Under the pieces are notes generated by a model that saw only the letters and a program-made list of their open reading frames with translations, searched no databases and was not told the origin of the DNA. A program made the translations under genes and the position numbers. Source: Pohlia nutans (Eukaryota; Streptophyta; Bryopsida; Bryales; Mniaceae). From it: DNA of 64,000 nt. Every line of letters starts with the position of its first letter. Position 1 is the stretch's first letter. Shown here piece by piece: positions 44,407 to 56,080 of this stretch. The stretch is taken from NCBI GenBank assembly GCA_022496805.1, contig CM040100.1, positions 12,553,009 to 12,617,008 on the forward strand, in the 5' to 3' direction.

Positions 44407-45268
44407 ATGCACGGGGCACAGTTATCATCCACCACATCTCATCCACCTCACTTATCATCCAACGGATGGATGAGAACTCATCCTTTCTCTCTCTGCTTGA
44501 CATCACCAAGACCAACACCGCAGGGAAACGATTGCTATTGCTTGTGTGCATTTGCTCCTCCTCTTGCAGTCTTGCCGCTCCTGCTCTTGCAATTGCACTC
44601 AACAGAGAACAGACTCTTCTTCTTCCTCTTCTTCTCCTCCGCTTCCTGCTGATGCTGCTTTCATAAGGTAAGGCTTCTTCTCTCGACTCTCTCATTTTCC
44701 TCCTTTACTGCGCGTTTTACTCTCTTTTTTGCGAGCTTTTCTCTGTGTAGCTTTCCACGAGGATTGGAGCGAATTGGCTATTTTTTCGGTTTTGGAATTG
44801 TTTCAGTAGGGTTCGTGAAGTTTTTTTTATGTTCGTGCATCTTTTCCGGTTAATTATGGTGCTAGTTAGGGTTCCTGTCGTGGGTTTTCATCCGCGATTT
44901 TGATAGTGGTGCTATTTCAATTGTTACTCTGGGAATGGCTGGTTTCGATCGTCAGGTGGTTAGATAAAGTGAGTACCCTGTTGAAAATGCGTTTGAGATC
45001 ATCTGAAGTGACTGAAGTCACGGATTAGGGATTAGATCCCGTCGTTTTGAATGATGCTTTCTTCGTTGATACTACAGGGGAATGGGTATGAGGAAAGTAT
45101 GCTTTATTTCAGATGCCAAAGGATCCCATTTCCACCTCTTCGTAGAACTGTGCCTTTAAAGAATGTCTTAATGCAGGTGACTGTAATCAGGAATGGCAAG
45201 GTGAGTTGGATGGGCTCCTTACTGAGAAGATAATTCAACCATTGTTGGTGACCGCAAGAGCAAAAAGT
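44407..45268 (+). other. 5' leader and leader intron of the Yippee-like gene
   Basis: C/T-rich sequence with raised GC at 44440-44667 ends in a good donor (ATAAG then GTAAGG, GT at 44668). Possible acceptors are at 45076 and 45174 upstream of the coding exon. A leader intron is inferred; its exact 3' end is uncertain. Confidence 0.5.
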
Positions 45269-46852
45269 ATGGGCAGGTTATACTTGATACAGCTGGATGG
45301 CCGTGTCTATAGTTGCAAATTCTGCCGGAGTCATCTGGCCCAATGCGATGAGCTCGTCTCCAGGGTAATGCGACTTTTTTTAATTTTTAATTTTTTCTTG
45401 TTTGTAATTCAAGAGCAGACAGTCTCTCTTTCTATATGATTGACTTAACTTTTCTTTTGCGTCTGTTGAATCGTTTTTTGTGTTTGTTTATATCTCTGTT
45501 TAGTGATTGGAAACATAGAGACTGATTGACCCGTGAAGGATCAAGGTTTTTTTAGTAGTTTTGAGTAGGCCATATGGTGACCTTTTTTTGTCCAATTTAT
45601 TTATTTATTTATCGACCGTTACATGCAGTGATATAAAATTTGGTCCTATTTGAATTACAATTTTCTTATTCGACTTGGTCATTTTATAAACCTGAATCCT
45701 TGGTTAATCAGGCATCAGTTCAATTTCTAACAACCCTCTTGTTTGTTGGCATGTGTAGGCATTCCACTGTCGACATGGAAAGGCATACCTATTCAATACA
45801 GTGTAATTGTCCCAGTGCTTGTCTCGGTTGAGCCCTGTTGTATTTGGCAATTGAGGTTTCTTTCCCTTGATTATCTATTGACATGCATGCATGTCAAATC
45901 TTACCGAGATATGAGAAGCTCCAGGTGAAGTAATGCTGAATGTATTAAGCCAAGTGACTTGGTCTTGGCAATTATGACGTGGAGGATAGACACACTTTGA
46001 GTTCAATAAATCACAATAATAATGATGCTGTGGAGTCATTTTTTAGAAAATGCTTCTGAGTCTCATGGTCGGTCTTGAATTTCCAGGGTGAATGTCTCAC
46101 TGGGGCCGCAGGAAGATCGTCAGATGACCACAGGCAAACACACTGTGGCTGACATTTGCTGCAATTCTTGCCAGCAGGTTGTGGGCTGGAAATATGTAAG
46201 TGTTTTTATCCTCATCCGAACTTTTCTGCTGCGCACACAACTTTGTCCTATTTAGATTTCGCTGGATTTTCAATCAGTCCCTTATTTACTTCGCATGATA
46301 GGAGCAGGTAGTAGGTCGATTATGAAGATTATGTCATAGCGCACCTAGTATTGATTTTTCTGAGTCCATTCATGTGGATGTTTGAGCAGGAATCGGCTCA
46401 TGAGAAAAGTCAGAAGTACAAAGAGGGAAAGTTTATACTTGAACGGTATTTTTCTTTTTGACACAAAATTTTATTTATTTCTAAGAGTGTTGAAATCGCA
46501 TCGCATGTAGGTGTGTTTCCATAGACTGCCTGTTCATCTTTCTTGTAATGGCAATCAGGGACATGGCTATTGAGAATAATTTGGGCAGCGAGGTATTACT
46601 TATGGAGTAATTTTAATAATTGGGGTCTTAATTACCATTACCTCTCTGGAGGATCATGTTATGTTTGTCCAATCCTAAAATTTTCTGCAGTATACTAAAA
46701 GATCATAATAGTTTTAAACTGCACTGCACTCTGGCCTTGAGTGTAAGTTTGTGTACATGAATCTCATTGGCAGGGCTAAGATGATCGACGGGGACGGGGC
46801 GAGCTTCTATTTGGATTCCCATGAAGTTGACAGTGATGCAGATAACGAGTAA
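45269..46852 (+). CDS. Yippee-like zinc-binding protein
   Basis: Five exons, 45269-45364, 45759-45802, 46087-46195, 46390-46445 and 46774-46852, join in phase to 127 residues, the usual Yippee size. The protein starts MGRLYLIQLDGRVYSCKFC and has the two Cys pairs of the fold (SCKFC, and CNSC preceded by HTVADIC). Other family landmarks are AFHCRHGKAYLF, VGWKY and EKSQKYKEGKFILER. Yippee proteins are small, very conserved eukaryotic proteins with one zinc site; animal members are linked to the cell cycle, centrosome and an E3 ligase subunit, and the plant role is poorly known. Exon 2 is only 44 nt. The start codon is fixed by homology: an upstream in-frame extension lacks an ATG. Confidence 0.93.
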
Positions 46853-47681
46853 TCTCAGGCTGTATGCAGCCATGAGCTCGGCTTATATAAGGTGGGACTA
46901 GAGCGCAGTGGTCATGGTGGCTTCAGCAAATGTCAGCCTACCTTGCTTTTAAATATCTGTAGACTGGCATCCCTTTCACTCTCCTTATTTTCTGTATGCA
47001 GCATACCTGGTCCCAGAGCTTACAACATGCTAGATCAGTCAGCTTGTAGTTTTGTGTATGCGTCTTGTACAAACTTCTGAAAGCTGATGTGGCCTGTTCA
47101 CAAGCGCTACTCCTTTGAATTTAATGTAAATATCTTCTATTCTTGAATAAACAACTGCATTATGGAAAGCGAGGTTTGGTTTGGTGTGTAGGTTTTTATT
47201 TTATTTTATTTTAAACAAGCAGACATTTATTCCACTGTGAATGAATTAAACGTACACTGAAACCAAAGGAGCGGACTCCTTGGCAAAGAAAGAACCAATT
47301 TTTGTTTTCTTTTTTTTTGAGCACTGAGCTCCAGAAGGGCAGGGCACCCCTTACATCAGTAAAAACAGGGGGCATCATTCTGATGTGAAAATGGTATGAA
47401 ACTCAAATTCATGCCCATTAGAACAAGCATGGACCTTGACATTGAAATCACACGAGATCTACGGTTGCTAGAGTTTACAATGGAATGATGGCATGATTTC
47501 TGTGTTAAATTGACACATCATCCAAATATTTAGTGATTAGCTTCTTTGTGTCAAACAAAGAAGAAAGTAATTAGTGCTTGCCAGTGCAATATGAACCTCA
47601 TGTTACAAAGTGCATGTGCCTTGCATGAGATTTTTATATGAAAACCACACTACATTTATCTGCCCCAAGTTTATTAATGTA
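46853..47681. other. 3' flank of the Yippee-like gene
   Basis: It contains the 3' untranslated region, with AATAAA-like ATTCTTGAATAAACAAC near 47145. Beyond it is AT-rich DNA with nothing recognised. Confidence 0.5.
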
Positions 47682-48673
47682 CAGTGGGGTGACATCGAAA
47701 TTGTCACCTTGTGCAATTTCAGGGATAGTGCCCACACTGCTACCAACTTTGACACCCTCCCGAGTGCTGGAAAATTGTTATTTATACATGAAATTTTAGA
47801 CACAAAATCATTGTTATGTTGACAACATGTGTACCAAATTTCAAAGCTAGAAGATTGATAAAAAAAAAGATATTCAAGATTTACTAACAAGGGGTAGCTG
47901 TAAGAAATGTTTCACAGCTGCCAACTTTGACAACCTCCCAAGGATTGAAGAATTTCTTTTTTCACATGGAATTTTTGGAGTAGGAACATCTTTATGTTGT
48001 TTACACATGTGAAAAAATTCAAGTCCAAAAGTCCCACAAAAAAAATGATATTCCAAATCTACCAACAGGTGTAGTTGTGAGAAACAAAGAGGAAAATTGT
48101 CTCACAACTTTGACTGCCTCTCTAGGGTTGGGAATTTGTTATTTTAAAATGGAATTTTTGGCACAAAATTACTTTTTAGTTGATAACACGTGCAAAACTT
48201 TCATGTTGAAATAACAAATACTCAACTCTAGGGAGGCTGTCAAAGTTGTGAGACGATTTTCCTCTTTGCTTCTCACAACTACACCTGTTGGTAGATTTGG
48301 AACATCATTTTTTTGGTAGGTCTTTTGGACTTGAATTTTTTTAAATGTATAAACAACATAAAGATATTCCTACTCCAAAAATTCCATGGGAAAAAAAAAT
48401 TTCTTCAATCCTTGGGAGGGTGTCAAAGTTGGCAGTAGTGAAACATTTCTTACAGCTACCCCTTGTTAGTAAATCTTGAATATCTTTTTTTTTTTATCAA
48501 TCTTCTCGCTTTGAAATTTGGTACACATGTTTTCAACATAACAATGATTTTGTATCTAAAATTTCATGTATAAATAACAATTTTCCAGCGCTCGGGAGGG
48601 TGTCAAAGTTGGCAGCAGTGTGGGCACTATCCCTGAAATTGCACAAGGTGACAATTTCGGTGTCACCCCACTA
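47682..48673. mobile_element. ~1-kb palindromic fold-back element with TA flanks
   Basis: The arms of about 490 bp are inverted copies and meet near 48190. The left end is CAGTGGGGTGACATCG and the right end is CGGTGTCACCCCACTA. TA flanks both sides (47680-47681 and 48674-48675), fitting a Tc1/mariner-type target. Each arm contains three diverged ~185-bp units, recognisable by ACTTTGAC and CCTCCC-like starts and GAATTTTTGG/GAAATTTTAG blocks. No ORF of note. A transcript would form a long double-stranded hairpin. Confidence 0.85.
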
Positions 48674-48675
48674 TA

Positions 48676-51600
48676 CATAACCAAAGTCACCCATGTGAGG
48701 GCGTCTGTGATTCCAAACCACTACACTACCAGCTCTAGTGTCCAACACCAGGCTACACATCCAGACCTTGTTGAAGCGATGTAGAAACATCTTGTTGAGT
48801 TGTGGATGAGCCGTGATCAGTGTTTGCGTGTGCAACTAGGCGGTCCTTCCATGATCCAAAGTTGCATCCCACACGAGCCGCTCTAAACTTGTGCAAGTCC
48901 CACTCATCGTTGTTGAAGCATATGGCATTGTGGTCTAACCACTCTAGCTAGATGATTGACCGTTGCAGCATGGACCAGATAATAGTACCTTTCTTGAGCC
49001 GGTTGGGAAGCTTCGACCCTAATAAGCATTGTTGCCAGGTAATTAGAAGCCACTTGCCATGAGTTGGTTCCATTGTTCGGGATACTTTTTGATTCAACCA
49101 ATCAATTTCCTTTCTTTTACCAAACTAATCGGTTTTTAAAGAATATATCCTGTATATTTCTTTTATAAATACTAAATATAACTAATTTTTAGTCATTTAG
49201 TCTGGTTTTTTGCTTCTATTCTTGAGATTCAACCAATTATTTTGGAAAATCAACCAGCTGTCTTGTAACTAACCGCCGGTTCTTCCCGGGCTCTGGTTGG
49301 TTCAACTTCAAGGGCCGTGTACAGAATGGATAAGGTAAATTTCCATGCATGTGTAGTGCGTATACAATGATGGAAACGATGCAAAATCGATTCTTCCAAT
49401 CCCGCCTGGCAACTAATACAGACCTTGGACACAACATCATGGAATTTACTTCGCTGAAGTTGTTGATTGCAATAGCTTGGTGATACATAGACCAGAGGAA
49501 AGCAACTTCTTTTTGTGGTCGAAATTTACTCGACTTCACACCATCGCCGCTCATAAGAGGGTGGAAGAATCCCGCGCCACTTCTCAGCCATGGGCCGGGT
49601 AAGGGTTTGACGGACATTCATGAGCGTTCGTCCCATCTTCGCTGTTGGCCCATTCACATACACTAATGCTGCCGCATGCATGCATGCGTCAGGTAACTTT
49701 GAAGGAATTTGTTGTCAACCAAGAAACATAAAATACGTAATTAGAAATTACTCTAACGCATGACAAAAAGGAACGCAATGCAAAAAAGGAGCATGGCTCT
49801 ACTTGGAGCACTGTAATGCAGTTGCACACTGCTTGAACAGTAGTTGCAGCAAGAAAAGACTAGGCTTTGAATATTTTTTTGTTTCTCGATTTTACCTTCC
49901 TCCATTTCGCGAATGCAGATGCAAGTGCGGTTGGGGCTTGGTGTAAATGGGCCATGTGTAAGAATACAGATTACCGAGATCTTTACCCCATGACCACCGG
50001 CCCGGGTCGAACTCCAGCTCGGCAATCAGGCCCACAAAAAGAAGCCTATGTGGCGAAGGTAACCCATCAACAATTCTTCCTCATCAGGCGGGTGTCTAAA
50101 CCGGGCTCGGAGGATGCAGGACTCAGGTCCGTTGGTGTGTAGTTTCAGATGAGTGAGAGTTGCATATGCCAAGATGAGGTTTGGTATTGCTTTAGTGTAA
50201 GGTAGAAGCACCAAAACCTGTTAGGGACCAATTCCAGTCACGTATGCAAGCACATGTTTCAATTTCGTGAGTTCCCAATCAAATTATCACAACCATTAGT
50301 TGTAGCAGTTGGGTGATCAATTATGAATGCCAAATTAGCAAACTGATTGGACTAGAAATGAAAGACGAGTATTGGTTCCCCTACCAACATTAATAGTGTT
50401 CTATGTAGATTAAGTTTGAAAATTTCAGAACAAAATCATACATTGTGACAAAATTGATTAAAAATTGGACTTGGTTATTAAACCCGAAGTTTTATGTGTT
50501 GCAATTTTTTATCATTGAAAACCATCGATCTAAATAGGTTGAAATCCTTAAACTGACAGGTATTGGTGCCTCCACCTTAATGACATGACAAAAGGAGAGC
50601 TAATCTAGGAGTTTGTAGAGAGTGCAAAGTTTCAAGGGACTTCGTTTGGACACTACTAGCAAAGTCGTTGCTTCTCACTCAGTGTCAGAATTCACTGTAC
50701 AGTACAGTACCCTCCACTAATTTCACATAGTTTTGATTTTTTAAAGAATTGTCATGAAAGTTTGATAAATTAGAACATTTGATCCGAATTTTGACATGTT
50801 GCAGTACATAAGATGCATAACACATACAATTGAGTTTTGATAAAAAATTAACTTTTTTTAACCTATTTTTATATGAAAATCAAAACTCCATTTTGTACCC
50901 TCAATTCAAACAATTATGGATACAACTTTTGAATAACAATGGAAAGAATGGTTTTAATGGAAAGAATGCAAATCATTTGGAAAAAAATTGGTACATTGAG
51001 CCATATTTAACGGCATCCATTCTTGTTGATGGTTTAGGGTCCGTTATAGTTCATGTAACGTTTAGGCATTGCATGTGATTGCCATTTCCGGCACACCCTT
51101 CCCTTGACTTACTCTATGTGCAATAACATTCCAAGCGAGGGTGACGCGTGAGGATCGTTTTGAGGAGAAAAAAGGGACCCAAGGTACCGGGGATGGTAGA
51201 AAACTAGACTACCGGTATTTATCTACGTTTGAATTACGTTCGCACATTAGAAATGATGCATTGAAATCAAAATAGGAACGACTGTCTCATTGGCCTGTAA
51301 GGCCATGATTGCTCGCCTAAAGGTTAGAATACCTACGCTTAAACAATCTGCTGAAGTGGCGTCCCAAGAGCAACAACATTATTACTGGGCATTTGGAGGC
51401 AATTCCACATCATAGGACTTCATGAGAGACGTTGCATCTAATCTTAATCGGGATGACAAGGGTAATATGTTTACAAATAATAGCAAGTCCTTTGCATTGG
51501 CAATAATAATGTATAGGGACCAAAGAATGATTTTATTTTTTTTCTTTAAATTATAATGGTCCTAACAGTCAAGAGGGAGGGCGTGAAGGGGGTCCAATTA

Positions 51601-53187
51601 ATACCGGGAGAGCACGGTAAGGTATTTTTAAAGAGACAAATGTGGTACACGGGATCATTGGACCAATTTCAATCATACTGGTTAAAGATGAAACAAAAGT
51701 TAAGTCTCGAGTTGCCTATGAGACACTTTGCCTGGATTTTGTATTCCCTGATCACTTATGCATTCTGGGTATAACCATGTTGTAGGATCTGGTGAAGAAT
51801 GGTTCAATAATATTGTAGGCTATTTTCGTACTAATAAAGTGGGAGGTTTTATCAAGGTAGTCAAGTGGTGAATCCGTTACACAATAATCTACTGTGGTTA
51901 TGATCATCCTCTCCAGGGCAGGGCATCAAAAGTACATTATCTTGAGTCTGTCGAGATAATGCTTTGGGTGTCTGGAAACACTAAAGAAGAAGGCCTATAC
52001 AATAGTGATAATTGTGCATACAACTATCAGAGACTAGAGAAATCAAAGTTCTACAAGTGCCAGTGGAAGATCTCTCACAAATCTGTGCACATCAATTCAC
52101 AAATTTTTGCATTTCATGTGTGGTCAAAAATGATCAAATGAAAGAGATGACCACTATCCATCTATCCACACAAATGCATTGCCATCTGTACAATTAGCTT
52201 TTCAAGAATCTCCACTTAAAATAAAAGGTGATCAGCCTTTGAAGTAGAGCATGCCACTTGTCAATTTGCAATTAATGACAATCAAAGTTGTGATTACGCA
52301 ATGTTGGATCAGTTTTGCCAGTCACTGTAAGACCATCTATAACAATGAATGAAAGAAAGTCAAGGGAAAAGTCTCAGAGAACCCCAAGCAACCCGCCACA
52401 GATAAGGTATGTACACCCAGAATCGACATCTGAAATGTATATGAAAATAATTCTCAATCCAAAGTCTCATGCTCATAGGTCTAGAAAACTCTAACGACAA
52501 TACCTCATTGACAGCGCCTCTATTGGACTTCACATGCCACATGAATTCAAAAGAACGAGTTTATTGTTTTGAATTCCGTTGATTCTTCCGAGTCTTTTTC
52601 GGGAGCATTGCCAATCTTCGCTGCCCTCTGCTTGCTCGTCAAAACATCACATAGCCGTCTACCAGCACCATGGCAATGCAAACATTCTGCTAGCAAAATC
52701 TGAGCTATTATGAATAAATAGATCAACAGTTAGCTGAAGTCCAGAATATACCAACCCGGATTAACTTCCTGGTAATCCAACCACGCTTAAGCAAGATGGT
52801 CAGATTTCAGCCGCCTTGCAGGGACTCCAAGACCTGCAAGCTCTTCGTGGAACAGAACATGTGTCTTTCCAGTCTTCGGTACAAAACTCTGGCAGCTGCA
52901 ATTCTGATAATGCGCAACTCCTGTGTACTTGCTATTTCTTTTCTCTGCTCACAAGCATACAAAAAACAGTTCGTGAATTTGATAGATTATTGCTCAGGGC
53001 TCAATTTATCACTGACTGCAAGATCTCACATTGTATTCCGAGCAAGCATGGTGGTTCGTATAAGCAGGATCTAAGATAAATAAACTAGTAACAGCACTTA
53101 GTAAGTAACCTGTATCCCCATGCATTTCTCTTGACACAAGACAAACACTATACTGATATACGAGGTACTGAACTTGGATGAGGTAAT
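48676..53187. other. Intergenic region with LINE remnant
   Basis: No intact gene recognised. It contains a decayed reverse-transcriptase zinc-finger fragment on the minus strand (49250-49617), AT-rich DNA and scattered short frames (such as 51556-51774 and 50830-51078) without family resemblance. The 3' untranslated part of the EF-P gene probably lies in the last few hundred bases. Confidence 0.5.
49250..49617 (-). pseudogene. LINE-type reverse transcriptase zinc-binding (zf-RVT) remnant
   Basis: One minus frame reads KEVAFLWSMYHQAIAINN. A second frame just downstream reads VCISCQAGLEESILHRFHHC followed by AW. Together these follow the order of the zf-RVT domain at the C-terminus of plant LINE ORFs (FLW..YHQA.., CxxC, E(E/T)S..H.F..C...W). 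A frameshift separates the two halves. The rest of the LINE was not found. Confidence 0.55.
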
Positions 53188-56080
53188 CTAGAAGTGAAAC
53201 CAGATCAGCAAGTCTAAATATTCAATCCCGAGAGCATTTGCAGTAAAAGAAAAGTCCGAAATGCACCTCGTAACGTAGGCATTTTCTGCTGTGTCAATGA
53301 CCACCCGATCTCCTGCAGTAATGAACGACGGTGCCTGCACATAATAAACAAGTAAAAAGAATATATATTCTGAAAATGTTTTAATAATGAACCTATACAT
53401 AAGCAAATATTTTCTAAAAATAAAAATAACTCTCCAAAACCCATGTGAACAGTGACTATTAATTTGGATCAAAGTAGCTCAGCTGATGTCTAGCCATTCA
53501 CGCAATTGATTCCAGTATAAAAACTATGCAAGACCCAGAAACTCAATCGGCACCAAATTCCACAGCTGAGAGGAATCATCACAAAACAATATGCCCTTTG
53601 TTAAAGCCGCCAAGCAACTATGGACTGAAACAGCAAATTCAAAGACAGGCCAAATATCAAGCTTGTAGTAGCTTACAAGAATAGTCTGACCATTCTCCAA
53701 TACAATGCGCTTGTACCTGTAGTCCAATCGACACATACCAAATCCTTAAACCAGGGAAACACTACAGTGGTGAGCTGATAAGGGAAACCTAAGCTTGGCT
53801 TCCATATCAAACCTCAGACAAATGACAAGCTCCGGTAACATCTCATCCTTAGGCAGCAAGAGTAGCCGCGACAAACTGATGTCCTAACCAACATGATCGA
53901 TCATGTGTATTTATCCAGAGAGGCCAAAATCTTAACTCAACCACTATGTATCATAATACTCACGTAGGTGTTGCGGATTGGCCTTTGAAAAATGGTTCAG
54001 CTTCTGAAACAGTGCAGGTGACCTTCGGTGGAACCGTCGCAGAAAACGGCAGGCCGTTGTATTGCTGAACCATCACCTCCATACCATCTGCCCGGCGCAA
54101 TGCAAGAATTAGGGTCAGATGACCTTGCAACATAATGGTCAAAATCGAAAAAGAGACACACAAGAAACAAAGTCTATCTTTCCCAATTATGATCAGAATC
54201 CAGGACAGCCTATTCCTCAAGTCTAGTCTCCCGTAACAGGCCCCTTCTACCCAAAAAACGAGCCTGTTGAAACCATTGAAAACAGAGTGACGCCATCAGG
54301 AATTCTAAATATACCTGACAAGTAGGCCACTCCACTGCCTAGCATATCCTTGGACAGTTCTAATTGTTCAAAACTTTTTGGTCTGCATGTCGCAACAAAG
54401 TTAGAATCAGATAGGTGGAGCAGCCATCAATTCACTTCTCAAAAGCATTAGTACAGTACATGAAGATAATATCAAACAAAAACCATTTACATTCAAGATA
54501 ATAGCTCAGACAATTCTAGGGTCCAGGCCTTTGCATTCCCAATAGACGAGAAATGGGAAACTCACTCCATCAAAACAACACTGGAACCTTCCATGTACAA
54601 GAAGGTGTAGGGTTTCTCGTCCACAAACACTCCTGCACCACAAATGAGACATTGAAGTAAGTAACCAACAAAACAAAACTAAGCCTGAAACTTCAATACA
54701 AGTGAAGTGAATATTGTGAGTATAAAGCACAAGCTTTCACTAACCCCAGCATTGTCAGCAGTCTGAATTGTTAAAGAATATGGAAACAACCAAATCAGCT
54801 AACTTAAAGAAACAATGGGCATACAAGAATGCTTTATTTCCTTGTCAAAACCTAAGCATGCACGAGGTCTTTTGGAGATTCATGAAAACATCACATACTT
54901 TCAATAGATTCTGATGTTCGAAATCTTTCAGTTAATTTCAGCCCATTCTGTACGTCCCGGAGCTCCACCTATTGAAGACCAAAGTCACAAAGTCATAACC
55001 TTAGCTTCTCAGATTAGCAGTTTACGTGCTAAGAAGCAAACAGCTAAAGTATCTTCCCCGATCAGATATACTTTCGACAAAATTCAACTGGAGCCAAAAT
55101 GTCTCACCTGGATAGTTGCTCCACCTCGACCTTGCTGAGTATGTTGTGTTTTCAGTACCTGGTTATAAAGGCGCACTTTTCAACCACTTTTTCTATTAAA
55201 CATCCTGAAGTCAAAAGCATGAAATCTTTCATTTTCCATTTTCGCTCAACAGAAACAGAAAGATGTAATAAGAATGCTGAAAAAGAAAATTATAGGCCAT
55301 CCAGAAAACCGGCATTACTATTACAAAGCCAGACGAGGAAAGTGATACCGTACCTGGAAAATACGTCCTGTTAAGGTCATCAAACACCATCAAGATCCGT
55401 TGATCAGCCTTGCTCAACTAGCCCAGAGACAACAGCATCACATGCATGTTCAATGCATCCCACAATTGCAATAAAAACGTTTCGTTCCTTGGACTTGGAC
55501 TACCAAAAAGGAAAGCGCCTCATATGATACGAAGCCCTAAACCCTAAACCCTAAATTCCTTAAACCCCCTCCCTCTAGATCACAAAGTCATTGAACCAGA
55601 AGACAGAGAACACCAATCACCGCATTGAGAAAGCAAGCATCCTCACCTTTCCTCTCGATGACATTCCCTTGCTTAACCTGTAAGCACACCATATCATTTT
55701 CACTTCACAAAAATTCAATTGAATGAATTGCTGCCAAAAATAAAATCCCGTTTTCCAAAAACTCGACAACCAAAACAGAACAAAACAGCTAATTTATAAA
55801 ACAACAAAAAAAATTAAGAAAATAAAAAATAAAAATTGACCTCGGAGCCATTGACTTTCGCATGCCGAACTTGCTGCCTCCAAATTGCGCCCTGCTTAAA
55901 TTCCTCGCTGTGATTGGTGAACTCCGACAAAGCACCAAAGCGGGAGGGCATGGCGGAACCCCAAAGCGCCCGCCATGAGTGCAAAAGCGATGATCGGGAA
56001 ACCTCCGATGCATCAGCGCAGTATTGTTGTTTCACACTCCGTTGCAGAGTGCGCACTAGTGATCTAGACCGCTGCGTCAT
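53188..56080 (-). CDS. Mitochondrial-type elongation factor P (EF-P)
   Basis: Ten exons (minus) join in phase to 283 residues: 56080-55841, 55677-55647, 55367-55354, 55158-55108, 54968-54899, 54632-54566, 54382-54315, 54087-53964, 53716-53677, 53334-53188. Residues 1-75 are Arg/Ser-rich and acid-poor, like a mitochondrial presequence (MTQRSRSLVRTLQRSVKQQY). EF-P domains follow: KOW-like domain I with HTQQGRGGATIQVELRD, then ESIERVFVDEKPYTFLYMEG, then the C-terminal OB fold (GMEVMVQQYNGLPFSATVPP, TYKRIVLENG, GDRVVIDTAENAYVTR). EF-P binds stalled ribosomes between P and E sites and relieves proline stalling. The tip residue is Arg, not Lys. Exon 3 is a 14-nt microexon. The family normally ends at YVTRA; here the open frame adds ~20 residues unless a donor at 53266 splices to an unseen last exon. 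The upstream GTG is not used; the start is the ATG at 56080. Confidence 0.92.

Noticed and set aside
48690..48745. tRNA gene or SINE head on the minus strand
   Set aside because: An A-box-like GGTAGTGTAGTGG is present but no anticodon arm, T-arm or cloverleaf can be made.
50026..50214. Possible further LINE coding segment on the minus strand
   Set aside because: The short frame shows no reverse transcriptase motifs and cannot be tied to the zf-RVT remnant.
51556..51774. 72-codon ORF as a gene or transposon piece
   Set aside because: No recognisable family motifs, and it is isolated in AT-rich intergenic DNA.
55534..55560. Interstitial telomere
   Set aside because: Only about three CCCTAAA units in an intron; read as a short telo-box-like motif, not a telomere array.
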